From Gnetum montanum (lineage: Eukaryota; Streptophyta; Gnetopsida; Gnetales; Gnetaceae): DNA of 64,000 nucleotides. Each line of letters begins with the position of its first letter. Position 1 is the stretch's first letter. Shown here one piece after another: positions 11,186 through 23,887 of the stretch. The translations under genes and the position numbers were made by a program. The stretch lies in assembly GCA_015680685.1 (NCBI GenBank), contig MNCI01022611.1, positions 559,183-623,182 on the forward strand. The letters are read 5' to 3'. The notes beneath the pieces were generated by a model. It saw only the letters and a program-made list of their open reading frames with translations, was not told the origin of the DNA and searched no databases.

Positions 11186-12300
11186 ATAACCCAAAGTTAA
11201 AGGTTAAATTTCATTTGGCAACATTTGAGTTATAAATTCAAAAAAATAAAATTTAAAAGGAGAATTCTAAAATTAATCTTATGCATCAAATTCCCAGTGG
11301 CAAGGATATACACAATCATGGCATATTGGCTTAGCTTTAAGATAAGGGTAGAGGTGGGAAAGCTTCTATTGTCAGGCTCTTTTGTCAACTTTTGGTGTTT
11401 TAGAAGCCCAACACCCAACACCAAAATATAGAAAAATAGTTGTGAGTAATCAAATTAAATTCTAATTATAAGTCACTATTTTTTCTAGTACTTTAGCATT
11501 CCATTCCATGCTAGCATCCTCAAAGCCTCTGATATGTTTTGGAATGATTATCATGTCCCAACATTGATGTTAATATCCACCTCCAGGTGATTTTAAATTG
11601 GGTGCTATTTTGGCATTGCATTTACCATAGAGGATTGTTTTTATTGAAATTCTAAGGTATTTGCCAACATTCCCAGAAGTGTAATGGGCTTAACAAAAAG
11701 GAAAAAGCAACTGAAATACTTTAGAAGCAACATGAAGTATAGTAAGAAAGTATTTCCATGCTTTATTATTTATTTTGAGCTAATAAATCCTTATCTTATG
11801 ATGAATCAATGAGGTGTTATCCTAGTGGCAAAACTCTTAATTTGGTAATTATAAAGTTTAAATTTAACTATATATATATTGGGATGAAATATTGTTAAAA
11901 AACTTATTTTGGATTTTGGTAACCCCACACCACCGCTTATGAAGAAAAGATAGCAAATCCTAGTGTAAGTGCCTTCCTCCTTATGTAATGATAAGCTATG
12001 CATACCATTATAATTCAAATTGAGCATTCATTTCATACACTAATAATAATCTATTGAATGTACTAATATGGTTAATTCTAAGCATTGTTTAGCACAATTT
12101 TACATTATTCTTTTTAATGTTTTTTTGTAAGATTTTTTTCGCTAAGAGTAATTCAGTTGCACAAGAGTTTTGCCAATATTTTCAATTTGAAATGGCATTT
12201 TTATTGAGTTTTACTAAGTTTTATGATTTAATAATTGTTTTATGAAATTTTAAATAGCTAGAGTAATGTATTTTTTATTGACAATGATATTTATATTTTA
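11186..12300. other. AT-rich spacer
   Basis: No gene or family motif seen. Its right end could include the 5' flank or the inverted terminal end of the Merlin-like element that follows, but I could not find a convincing inverted terminal repeat. Confidence 0.45.
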
Positions 12301-12303
12301 GGA

Positions 12304-13170
12304 TCTTTCATCTATGACCAGGGAACAACTATATCAAAGAATTCAAAAATTAGAAGATTGTATTGATTTCTAGGAACATTTACTGTTAGGCCTTTTATAT
12401 AGAGAAAAAGTATGTTCAAATTGTAACATAGCAATGAAAAAACAAAAGGATTTTTGAAAAAAAAAAAAGAATGATATAGATTTGTATGTCTTCAATTTGA
12501 CAAAAAAAAACGTGTTTTGAAACTTGGTTCATGAAATCAGAATTAAAATTAAAGAAAATACTTATGATAATGTATGATTGGAGTTGGAAATGCTCTAATG
12601 AGTATGTAGAAATTTAAAACCAAGTTTCAAAACACACTATTGTGGATTGGTTTAATTTTTATAGAAATGTATGTGTAGGTGCTTTATTAAAAAATCCACA
12701 AAAAATTAGGTGTCTAGGAAAAATTCTAGATATAGATGAGCTGAAGTTTGGGAAAAGAAAATATAATAGAGGTAGACCTATAGTAGATCGTGTGGGTATT
12801 TGGAGGAATCAAGCATGACTTAAATAATGTGTCTTGTTGTTGTTTAGAATAAGAAACATTGATAAATAGTATTTATCAATGGATTAAGCCTACTTCTATT
12901 ATTTATAGTGATATGTGGAAGGCTTATGATTCAAAATGGATTTATCAACTTAAATTTGATCATATGATGGTGAATCACTCACTACATTTTATGGACCGAA
13001 TGACAGGTGTTCAAACACATACTATTGAAAGCACATAGTGAGTAATAAAAGCTAGCCTTCCACAAAATGGTTCAAGGTGGCAGTTACATGATTCATATCT
13101 CCTTGAATACATGTGGAGAAAGAAATATGCTCAAAGAAAAAGGATGCATTTTTAATGTTGGTTAAAGATA
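12304..13170 (+). pseudogene. Merlin/IS1595-type (ISXO2-like) DDE transposase, decayed
   Basis: Plus-strand translation in shifting frames follows the whole order of this family. First comes MTREQLYQRIQKLE, then a zinc-ribbon half site VCSNCN. WFMKSELKLKKIL and VDWFNFYRNVC follow. The catalytic core then shows ILDIDELKFGKRKYNRGRP (first Asp at 12735-12737), IYSDMWKAY (second Asp at 12910-12912) and VNHSLHF followed by THTIEST (Glu at 13027-13029), then LLEYMWRKKYA. All three catalytic acidic residues survive. The frame has several stops (for example TAG at the Trp codon after TIEST) and at least one shift between the first two catalytic residues. Such enzymes move DNA transposons by cut-and-paste. 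This copy is dead; terminal inverted repeats were not identified. Confidence 0.85.
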
Positions 13171-15355
13171 TTGTTGAATTTTGTATGAACCCTTCTAATG
13201 ATATATATCATTAATTCCTTCATTGTGTATTTTTCAAATTATACGGTATTTTATTATATGAATTACGAACATTATCTCCTAAATTTATGTTCAAAACCCT
13301 TCATAAATTTATAAGTGACCAATTTATTTTTTAAAATTGAGAAAGTTTCTAATGCTTTAAATAAACATATCCTTATTATATAGGAAGGAAGTGTTACAAC
13401 CTAGAATAATGTGACTATAAGCATATACCATAATATATAGCCAAAATGATACATTAAAAGATATATGTATTCCTCTTTAGCTAATCATTGGTGTCTCAAA
13501 TAGTTATTTCATTGCCTTATATTCTTCTAATTTTTTTAATATACTCTATTGGTTATATATCTTGGGCTATACATATAGTTAGCTTATTTTAGGTTTGACC
13601 TACCTTTATCAACCTATCATTTGATTTTGAACCTATCTTATGTCTTCTCTTATTAATTAAGAGTTGTTCAAACTAGAAGTTAACAAAGAATATTCAAGAT
13701 CTTTTATTATAAGTCAATGAAATCTATGCATTCATAAAAGCACACATGTATAACTTAATGTCTCCCCTCAATTTTAGTTGTGATTACTTTCTTTCCCTTG
13801 AAAGGAATCATAATATATCATTTTTGGTATTTCATCCATGACAAGGGTAATGATAATGTAGTATCAAGGGATGTTATATGTTCAAGATTCGATGGCAAAG
13901 CTTGGATAAGAAAACAATGGAAATCTTTGATGCACAAGGAATTTAATTTTTAATGAACTCTAAATATACAATTTGTTATTTGATACCATGGATGCATCAC
14001 GTCCTTTCTACTCTTAAGGGCTAATGATATAATTAAGCTAGGCTAGTCACTTAGGTTTCTATAACTTGGATGCAGTACCTTTTAATTAACCATGATTTAA
14101 AATTACAACTTTCCTCTAGAGGCTAAACGTATAATGCATTTTAATCATGCAAGGGTTTTATCATGATTGGTGCTCTTTCACGAAAATCCTTTAGAACAAT
14201 GTCCATTATAATATAGAATCATTAAATAGATTATCATATCAAATGTAGTTTCTTTGAATACACAACCTAGCAGTTAGTGAGTTTGTCAACCAAACATAAT
14301 CATTTAGAAGAATTTTAGGATTATAGTGATGCCTTATTTATAAATCAAACTAGCAAATTCTTGCTAACTAAATAATGTTAACACCATATAGCCAAACATG
14401 TTTAGCCATCCAAGAAAATTAAATATTCTATAATTGACTCTAAATTTTAGAAAATCAATTAATTTACCAAATCTCACCTAAAGTCAAGTTCTATATGTTA
14501 ATGTTATAATAATAGAATAGAAAATTGCCTCTAGAAATAATGAAGTGCTAACCTAGGAGAAAGATTATTAATTTGGAAATACCAAGCTATAGGTTGAATC
14601 TGGTAGGAAGTATTAAGCATTAATTTCTAATTAGACTATGTCTTGAAGTGAATAATGAAATTCTATTAAACAACTTTAGAGAAAAATGTAATTTTTTTAT
14701 TGAAATAAAAGGTATAGTGTACAATTTTTAGTAAATTATGCTATTATCCCTAATGTACAAATTTTAGTGAATTATGCTATTGCCCTTGATGTACAGGTAG
14801 AACAACATATCATATATAGATTTTAGTAGAAGGTAGAAGTAAGCAGACCTATTAAAGTTGCAAGTTATCATTTCCATATCACCATTTCAAAATTGTAAAC
14901 ATTACTCATTAGTATTTCACATACCATTGTTGTTGTAGAGGCATTTTCCAAATCAATATTTCAAATCTATACATTTGACTCATTAGCATTTCATATATGA
15001 TTTTTGAATCTGCAATCAAGTAGCTTTCATTTGTTTCTACAATATCTAAGATTCTAAATAATGGAAATGTGAGTTTGAGTAATCTTCATTTTGTTGATTA
15101 TTATGTATATAGTTAAATTTTGTCAAATATTTAACCTAAGCAGTGTATCTCTTTAATTTCTAAATTGTGAAAATACTAGTGGGAGAAATTTTGGAAATAA
15201 TGGATGGAAAAAGCCCAACTTGTAAGGCAAGTTCATTTTGAAGAAGAACATTAGTATAGTAGGTAGTTCAAAAGGAGAAAGTTATGCTCCCTATGAGGTA
15301 GTTCTATTTTAGAAAGGTAGATGGCAAAAACAAACAAGAAATGTGCCCTACTTTG
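13171..15355. other. AT-rich non-coding stretch with short tandem duplications
   Basis: No genes seen. A ~42-bp tandem pair lies near 14718-14790 (TTTTAGTRAATTATGCTATT repeated), and an imperfect ~95-bp pair near 14865-15000 (ACTCATTAGYATTTCA repeated). Confidence 0.5.
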
Positions 15356-15359
15356 GAAA

Positions 15360-15540
15360 AAATATCAGACATGAGAGCACAACATATATTAACAAAGGTG
15401 GAAAGAGGTTGATCAATGTCAACTCTCGTATTGTGCAATGTTCTCAACAACTACAACACTCACATTATGGACAAGTGTAGATTTTCATTTTCTCTAGTTA
15501 ACAAGGCCATCATCAGCCTTGCCCTTAAACATGGCCTCAA
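15360..15540 (+). repeat. Dispersed copy of the 9.9-10.1 kb repeat, opposite orientation
   Basis: Contains GACATGAGAGCA, GGTGGAAAGAGGTTGA, ATTGTGCAATGTTCTCAACA, CACTCACATTATGGACAAG and CATCAGCCTTGCCCTTAAACA, all present on the minus strand of 9955-10135. It is more AT-rich than that copy, consistent with age. Confidence 0.75.
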
Positions 15541-16480
15541 CAAATCCCAACCTATTCAGTTGACTAAGTACCATCTTGATCAATTTGATGAGTCAATTCT
15601 ATGAAGATGAGGAAGGATATGTGTGAAGGATATAGGATAATAAGACATGTAAATGACATTTGCATGACTTGGATGCTTTCCATGAGGATAAAAAATTAGG
15701 TGGAGTTAAAGATGGTACCTCAATTATTATCTAGAAATCAAAGAAAGGAGAGAATCAGATATGAAAAATTATTCCTTAGTGATACGTGTTTACAGATGGT
15801 TGAATTTGCATATATAATAAAGTTACATTATATTTATGTCTAAAAGCTATTTATTATTTTAATAGTGATTATCAATATGATCTTTTGTTATGTCTATGAT
15901 TTTTTGGTCTTGTGGAAGTATGTGTCAGTACAAATTCAAATCACTTGATTTGATTGGGCAAATTAATATACTCAATGTTCTATATACTACATTTAAGTTG
16001 TGGAAACTTGATATGTATATCAAAGTTCTAAATAATTGGATGTTGATATTTAGATCTTTTGAAATGAATAGGAAAACCTATGTTCTAAATTTAATAAGCA
16101 TGTAAGATAGGTATAAGCACGTACGTAAGACTTGTAAATAGTGTTATTAGGCAAACCAGCCATCATGTTGGTATAAGGGTAAAAAAAAGGCATCATTATG
16201 CTCACTAGTTTTAGGCCTTGATAGATGATGGTTTTACCAGTTTTAGGCCCTGGCTTATCATGATGTTGCCAATTTTAGGCCTCAATGGGCCATGACCATA
16301 ACTTTCTAGCAAGTATGGGATGCTTTCAAAAGAGCATATAAAGATGAAATAAGCAATGAAACATGATACAAAGTTGTAAAGGTTAACAAATGCCTATTAA
16401 CAAAATAAGAGATAAGACATCCATAATGTATCTATTGCCTAATCCCAGATAAATCAAGGAGCTTTTTTTTTGTGATTCTA
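15541..16480. other. AT-rich spacer
   Basis: No supported gene. A TTTTAGGCCYTGR-type phrase is repeated three times at about 16207-16285, suggesting a degenerate ~40-bp repeat. Confidence 0.4.
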
Positions 16481-16499
16481 GTTTTGTCACATTTCCTTT

Positions 16500-18690
16500 T
16501 TAACATGACAATTGGAAAATGTTTTTATTAACCAATATAATTTTAGAGTTGGTGTTAACATTGTCATTATTAATATGGTTGTCACTGGTTCCAACTTGAG
16601 TTTTGGGAGTTTTCATTTGAAAGTCCACTTCTGAACACCAATCAATTTTGACATTGTTGATGGATGGTGAACATGTGTGATCCCTATAGATCATAATTTT
16701 CCCATAATTTTATGGTAAGTGAATATTTTCATGTATAGGATATGAGACCACCTAAACCTTTTCTAACCATGACCTTCCCAAGATCAAGTTGAAACTGGGT
16801 GTCTCTTTGACTTTAGTGTAGGTGAAGCTTAGTTTCTCAATGATAGTGTATGATATCATGTTGGTTGCCACTCCATCATCCACATGAACACAATGAATCT
16901 TATACCTACCAATATGTATGATAATGAAGAGAGGAGCAGATATCACTTCTCCTTTTCATGACTCCATCTTTACCTCATTTTTGTGAAAGCTAAGCATGTG
17001 TAAATGCGTGTTTTCCCAAAGTAAGGCTTGCTTAATGATAGAGTGAATAGACTCTTTGTTGGTAGGTATGTCTCCATTCATAGGGATATAAGTTAATACT
17101 TGAGCTCATATGTCTCTATGAGTAGGAGAGGTCATGGCTAGATCATATAGGTTCAACAACATGTTCTTTTGGTTGAGGTACCATTTGGCTTATTCCATCA
17201 TTACAAGGAAATTCTTTCCCTTGGCATGTGATGTTTCAACCTTGATGGTTTTAATTTCCTCCATCCTTTCTAGGATTTTTGGGTCATGTTTTAATGTATG
17301 AATGCTGGGCCCCTTATCCATGAGTGTAGTAAATCTTGGTATAGGCTCTTGTGGGTTAACCTATTTCAAAGCCTTTTGTTATTGGCTACTTTCAATGGGC
17401 TTAGTTATCAGTTTGACGATAGGTTGGTTTTGCTACATTTGCAGTGATGGTTTCTTGTTAATTGTTGAATTATTGGCTTCTATAGGTAGGCTTTGATTAT
17501 GAGTTATTTCACGTTTTCCAATAGATGATAGGGGAATCCTAATAATGCATGGCTCCCTTACTTTAAGTTATGATGTTGTTTCCATTGAAGGTGGGACATG
17601 TACAATCAAAGATTTTGTAGGGATTGGTGGCATTGGTACCCATATGAAAAAGGGGTCTCTAGGCTTTATGTTTTGAGGTTGGGGTGGTACCTTGACAATG
17701 AACAATTCCATAGGAGGATTGGACCATTTGGTTGTTGTGAACAAGACTACAATGTAAGAGTTATTGATTCTTGAAGAGTTGGGCTTGTTCAAAACTAGTT
17801 CTCCATGATCAATCATCTTTTGGATGTCATGTTTCAAGGCTAGGAAAAAATTGGTATCATGACCAACCATTTGATGATAATGGAAAACCTATCAATTTTG
17901 AAGTACTTCAGTAGCTTTGGATAATCTTTAGTTACCATCATTGGGTCTCTAGCTATCTCACAAAGATAATTGTACCTCTTACAAGCTTCTTCAAACAATT
18001 ACTTATGTTGTGTATGATTGTTTTTAAGTGAATATTCTAAAAGCTCAAAGAACTTCATTGGTAATCTAGCGTACTTAGTCCTATCCTTCTATCTAAAGTT
18101 TGGTCTTGATTGATTTGGATTATAGAAAGTAGATTGTTGAGATGAGTCAGAATAGGTGTTACATGGTCAAGATTTTCTCCTTTCTACTTGATTTGTAGCC
18201 TTGGATATCATAGCCAAGGTTGTTTGTTCTTGCTTACTTCTCTTCCTATTCCTCCTTATCTGTTGGTTTTTATAGGCCACATAGGTTGGGTTGTTATTTG
18301 CCTCAACTACTTTCTCAATGTTTTTAGTTTGCAAAAAGGCTTAGCTTAGTGATCGAGACTCTAAGTAATACAATTTGGACTTGATAAAGTCCTTAACCAC
18401 CTCCTTGAATATGGCTAGAAGATGTGTCTCAATGATGGTTTAGGAATCTCATTAAGAGAGCATTCCATCACTATATGAACACCTATATAGGTTTAAGAAG
18501 TCCTTGTTTAACTTTCATCAGTTGGTCAAGTGTCATATCAAGTTTCAAGTTATACTTGAAAAAGTTATGAACTATGAAATCAAGTCCTCTAGTAATGTAA
18601 TGGGCCCTCTAGGCAATCCATAGTACCAATCTAAGGCTTTTCAAGTGTGGGACTAGGCTTGCAACAACAAGAATTTTGAACAAAAAATGA
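16500..18690 (-). pseudogene. Ty3/Gypsy gag-protease remnant (separate family)
   Basis: Read on the minus strand from high to low coordinates. A capsid-type gag segment lies at about 18690-18480 (a degraded WYYGLPRGPI-like stretch, then HNFFKYNLKLDMTLDQLMKVKQ). The gag tail is at 17870-17568 (VVGHDTNFFLALKHDIQKMI, then a Pro-rich stretch). An aspartic protease follows at about 16950-16690 (IGRYKIHCVHVDDGVATNMI, then LILGRSWLEKV). The protease has DDG where D[T/S]G is usual, a variant common in plant Gypsy proteases. Stops and shifts occur throughout. No reverse transcriptase, integrase or LTRs were found, so this is a truncated relic unrelated in sequence to elements 1-3 and 5. Confidence 0.75.
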
Positions 18691-19500
18691 TAAGGTGGGA
18701 GTTAGGATTATCTTTTCCATTGTATTTAGTAAATTGGAGAATGGTAATGCATGTAGGAAGAGTGATCTAGGGAACATTATAACTAATGGGATCACCTTGG
18801 TAGAAGTCCGTTATCTTAACCATCTAAGTAATAGAGGCTTTGAGCTTTCATGGCTCTTTGGTGAGTTCTTGAATTATCTAGAAGGCTTGGTCCATACCTT
18901 GGGGAATCCCCATCAGTTTTGGTGTTTATGTAGATGATTTTGAAGGAAGTTGGAAGGATTGGTTTCATGTAATGGGAAGTATTAATGATGGAAGAGACTA
19001 GGCGATTATGATGGTAGGAGGAATGAACAATTAGAAGGATGTTTGTATTGAAACTTGAGGTATAATGGGGACAAAGGAGGTATGAGAGGCTTGCATAGCC
19101 TAGGATCCCATGAAAAAGTCCACTGGGATCAAGAAAGGATGGGATGTGGTAGACACCATGGGTGATGGTCGTGTGGAATGAGGTTGTGTAGCGAAGGACA
19201 TCAATGAAAATAGGGAGGTAGGCTCATAGATAGGTTAAGTTTGGTGTGTTGTAATGATAGGGATTGTCCTAAACATGGTGGGATAGATAGGAGAAGATTG
19301 ATGAACTTATTCCATAAATTATATGGAAGATGTAGAGCTAGGAATAGTTGTTTACAAAGCCAATTTTTGGAAGAGGCTTTCAACAATGATGTCCAACTCT
19401 TACTCCATCTCAAATTCATCTTTCTCCTCTTGATGGTCATCTACTCTTTACTCCACCCATCAATTTTCATAAGTTGTATTAAAAAGCTGGCATAGAAAAT
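18691..19500 (-). other. Probable 5' gag or leader of the Gypsy remnant
   Basis: The minus-strand translation is Pro/Ser/Leu-rich with many stops and runs directly into the gag segment. It is assigned to the same relic by position only. Confidence 0.35.
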
Positions 19501-19799
19501 AATTAAAGGTATTTTGTTATAAGGTAAGGGAATGTACTCTTTTCTATTTTGATGTATGATTTCAAACTGACACTTAGCATCAGACTTAGATTTTGGTATG
19601 AGAAGGCATACCTGTATCTTGGCACAAAGGAAGTTATAAAAGTCCTCATTTATAATTGTGGAGTCTAGGCTCTTTTTCCTTTATCTAACTAATTGCCTAT
19701 GTTTTATGATTGTTGGATATTTTGGATCATAGATGAAAACTCCTTCTTAGTTAGGGGTCATGAATGTAAAGTTAAGGGGTAATATAGTGGATTGGTGAA

Positions 19800-20390
19800 A
19801 AGGCATCAACAAAATGTTAAACTGAGTAGTAGGCTAGAAGGCTTAGCATATGAGATTGCTTAACGTATGGGAGTCTTAGCTTGTGAGACAATCCTAGCGT
19901 ATGATGCAAGTAATCCTAGTGTATGAAGCAGTCTCAGCATATGAAAGCTTTAACATACGAAGTAAATGAAAGCTTCATCATACAAAACCTTAACTACACA
20001 ACATACTAAAGCTTTAGTATATGAAGCAACTAAATCTTTAGCATACACAACATATTAAAGATTTAGTGTACACAACATACAAAAGCTTTAGCATACACAA
20101 CATATTAAAGATTTAGTGTACACAACATATGAAAGCTTTAACCTATATAGCTTATAGAAGCTTTAGCATACACAGCATACAAAAGCTTTAGTGTACATAG
20201 CATATGAAGACTTTAGCATACACAACATACAAAAGCTTTAGTGTACATAGCATATGAAGGCTTTAGCATACACAACATACAAAAGCTTTAGTATTTACAA
20301 CAAGTAAAAGCTTTAGCGTACACAACATATAAAAGCTTTAGCATACATAGAAAGTGAAAGTATTAGTGTACAAAGGTTATAGCTCCAATG
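19800..20390. repeat. 25-bp minisatellite (AAAGCTTTAGCATACACAACATAC)
   Basis: The core from about 20005 to 20345 has at least a dozen units of 25 bp of the form AAAAGCTTTAGYRTACAYARCATAY. The left part (19800-20000) holds more diverged words such as CTTAGCATATGA and CCTAGTGTATGA. HindIII-like AAGCTTTA words recur at 25-bp steps. Related words appear at 27480-27790, on the other side of element 1. Confidence 0.9.
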
Positions 20391-21028
20391 AGAAATTAAA
20401 ATTTTCTAAGTTTTGCTAACGCTAGAAAACTAGGAAGAGGTTCTAGTGTATGCACTACAACTACTATTGTAAAATCAAAAATTAATTATATTTTTTAAAA
20501 TTTTTTCTCTAGCGTATGGTTGGTAGGGTTGTTGTGCACTTCAAAAATAATAATAATAAATAAGTTTTTCAAATTTGTAGGTTGTAGGAAGAAAGGGCTA
20601 AAAAAAATTTGTTTAGATCAAAAACTAGTTGTGACATACACACAACAATAGGTAAAACTAAAAATAATGTTTTAATTAAATTGTTGAAAACACATGATCA
20701 TGAACAAAAGGTAGAAATAGGAAAACACTACAATAGGTTTAGATGAAGAAGTGAGGTAAACTCTTCTTCTAGTGTTAGATACTATATTGATGGAAAACTT
20801 TAGTGCTAGAGGGTTGAAGATCCTTGATGAAACAGTTTAATAAATAGATTCATAAGGTTCAAGAAGGATCCATGAGTACCTCAAATAGTCTTGCCAATCA
20901 AATGAGGACTTAGAGGGTCTATTACTAGGTGATAAAAAATGCAAATGAATGTCTTAATTTTAAAATATAGAATGGAAGATAAGAACAGGACTATAGGAAA
21001 AAAATGGTAGAACTACAAATTTGATAAT
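20391..21028. other. AT-rich flank of element 1
   Basis: No gene recognised. Confidence 0.4.
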
Positions 21029-21033
21029 AATAC
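21029..21033. other. Target-site duplication of element 1 (left)
   Basis: AATAC here and at 27091-27095 flank element 1 exactly. Confidence 0.85.
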
Positions 21034-21708
21034 TAATGAGTGGTGAGGTATACCTACACTCAACCATATGAATACGATCATTCATGCACGATCCAGTCAA
21101 AATTTGTAGATAGGCTAGTTGTGGTATCTAGATAGTCACACTTAAATGCTCATGATTAAGTTGTACTCATTTGGCATTTACTAACAGGGGTAGGAGATGA
21201 GGGTAGAGAAATATTAATTATGAAAGAAATAAATAACAATTAAAATTAAACTAATTGAATGTTGCAATGATGAGGTAATCTTGACCTTTATTTCCAATCA
21301 TGTGCATGTCCAAGTATGTCACACTCAAATAAAGGTGTCGTACAATTATAATCATCACACTACGGGCATGCACTGGGGAAAAGGATTGAGAAGAACTAGA
21401 AATGAAAACTAACTTCTAATTGATCTACTTCCTATTACTTTCCTATGTAGCCAATTGTGTATTTATAGGCTCACAAAAGAACCATGATATCATGTACCTG
21501 ATATCGCTAGCAAGGCTCCAATATTGCGTACCCAATATCGAGGGTACGATATTGGGGGTTCGATATCAGGACTCATCCAATATTAGGGGTTCGATAATAG
21601 GGGTATGATATCAACACTTGGTTAACAAGGGTTCAATATCAGCACTTGCTTAACAAGGGTCTAATATCAAGGGTCCGATATTAGCACCTGACAAACCATG
21701 ATTCATCA
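21034..21708 (-). repeat. Element 1 3' LTR
   Basis: 675 bp. Its end at 21034 reads TAATGAGTGG instead of TGATGAGTGG, so the terminal CA (minus strand) is mutated. It lacks about 250 bp present in the other LTR (around 26275-26555). The U3 holds a run of GATATC-like words (21487-21690). A minus-strand TATAAATA lies at 21460-21467. Confidence 0.88.
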
Positions 21709-21722
21709 TACCCCCACAACTG
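21709..21722 (-). promoter_or_regulatory. Element 1 polypurine tract
   Basis: The minus strand reads CAGTTGTGGGGGTA directly before the LTR start TGATGAATC. The same tract precedes the 3' LTRs of elements 2 and 3. It would prime plus-strand DNA synthesis. Confidence 0.8.
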
Positions 21723-23880
21723 AATAACAACTCGTCCTCAAGTTAAACAAAATGAGAACGAGTCCAATTGATTACATAGTGGATAGGTATGGGATTATTG
21801 AGTAACTAGGAATTATTCATGCCATAGTGTGGGATTGAACAAAACAAAATTGGGACATAGACATAGAATTACAAAACTTTGTTGGAACTCATGTGGTTCC
21901 AAGTGGTGGTGGCTTCTCCATGGGTGCCTTTCCTTTGTCCTACACTCCAGGCTTCTGAGATTGATACCATTGAAGAAGTGCTTAACATTTCTCTTCTATC
22001 CAAGGATTATGAGCCATCCATGTTGATGTTCCAATGTTGATGGATTTGGCATTGCTCATGGACATAGCAGTTGCAGGAACACTTGATTGGTCTTGACATG
22101 CTATGCTGCAAATAGTCGTTGTTCCTCTTCATAGGCTCAAGCCTTGACATATCCACCTTTTTCTTAGCCATATTGTGCAGTGACAGGAGTTCCCTGATGG
22201 ATGATGAATTATTGTGCCTCCTACTCTACATGTTCTGCATGAGGTCCTTAGCCCCTACTCCCCCCCTAGGCATTCAGTTGCACCTTGAGAATGTCCTCCC
22301 TATTTTCCTCTTTTAGGGGCCATCTATAATCACACAAAGATCAATTGTTAGTAAGGTTATTGAAATAAGTTCAATTATTTCATACCTTACTCATTGCCTT
22401 TAATACATGTTGAATTCTTTGCTTAGTGTGATTTTAGAGTTAGAGAAATATTTTCAAGGAAGTTGCCCTAAAATTGTAATGTCAGACCTGATTTATTTAG
22501 GTGACACATAAAAGGACACATAATGGTTTTGAGGAATTTCTGATAAAATGATGACAAATGAAAGAATATATTTGGCAATGGAGTACTCGAAGGGTATAAA
22601 ATGATGTGGTGATGTGCAACAAGTACAAATTACAAAAGTCATGCAAGTGGGTCCTCCCCAAAGCAGGTTCCTACCTATCATGCCCTTATGTAACTACACC
22701 TTAAAATGTCTGTAGGCACTAGAAGGGTTAAATGTCATCCACACCAACTCCAAAAAACATACACATGTAGATACCACCATGATGAGGTATGAATTCAATG
22801 CTACACAAGACACAGGTCACAAATACATGAACAACGAGATGAGACGAATTGTAGAAGGGATTGTAGAGATTGGGACATGAGGTAATTGACCTAGGGCACA
22901 ATGAATCCTAAGTGTAGGATGTGATTAATGTGTCATTAGCCCATCGCTCCAAAATCAAGACCAAGTCCATTCTTAAGATTAGTGACATCGCATTATTTCA
23001 TCCAATGATGGACAACCATAAGAGCATCATGACAGCAAGGCATACGATCACTTGGCATTTTGTTCAAGGGAGGAGTGATTTGGAATTTCTTTCGGCACAT
23101 TTTTTTTGTCTGGTCACTTTGGCACAATTTCTCTTCTCTTCTCTTTTTTTTCTTCCTTTTTTTTTGGATGCGTAATCTAGAGAAATTGCCTACCTTTAGG
23201 CATGGGTGCATGTATTTCCAGTGGGATCCCCCTAGAATAGCATTGGGTTTCTTTATTGGATGCCTTTAATACACTTACTCCCATTTTTTGTTAGATCTAC
23301 AAGGATCTTAGTACAACCAGGATACATGGTAACTCCTACAAATGTTACCAAAGAGAATCCACAAGTCCCCTTGATGTCACACCCTGGCCACTTTCTCTTG
23401 GTCCATCCTTCCTTGCGCTGGGTATAATGAACACAAAATTACTTTAAGTTTTAATGTTGTCAAGAATATCATCGTACCTAGAGTAGAACCTCTTATTAAT
23501 AGAATGGTTGGGTGGATGTGATGGACTTGCTATCCAAGTAATTAGTTACCTAAGACTTGATAGCATAGAACAACACCTCAAGCAACGAGTCACATGAGTG
23601 TTTTATTCATAGATGAACTCATGAAAAGATAAAAAGACAAAGCAATAAATAAAAAGATAAACAATGAATAAAAAGATAAAACAACAAATTGAAAAATGAA
23701 AAACTAGAAACCAAAAAATTGTAAAATTAAAGGAAAGAAAAAATATTTATTAAGTCTACTTGTTAGAATGGGGGATATCCCCCATTACTAAACCTTTTCC
23801 ATGCATGTTGAAAATGTTGGGGATCGATCATATCCCAACCACTGGGTGTCTTTTGATGTGGTGGTTGGAATGTACCCATA
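21723..23880 (-). other. Element 1 interior without recognisable ORF
   Basis: The part between gag and the polypurine tract. No protease, RT, RNase H, integrase or ORF3 motif could be read on either strand. Pol has been lost or replaced. Confidence 0.55.
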
Positions 23881-23887
23881 TTAGGGT

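Noticed and set aside
20005-20345. Regularly spaced 25-bp repeats that could suggest a CRISPR array
   Set aside because: There are no unique spacers; units abut one another and vary. This is a plant minisatellite.
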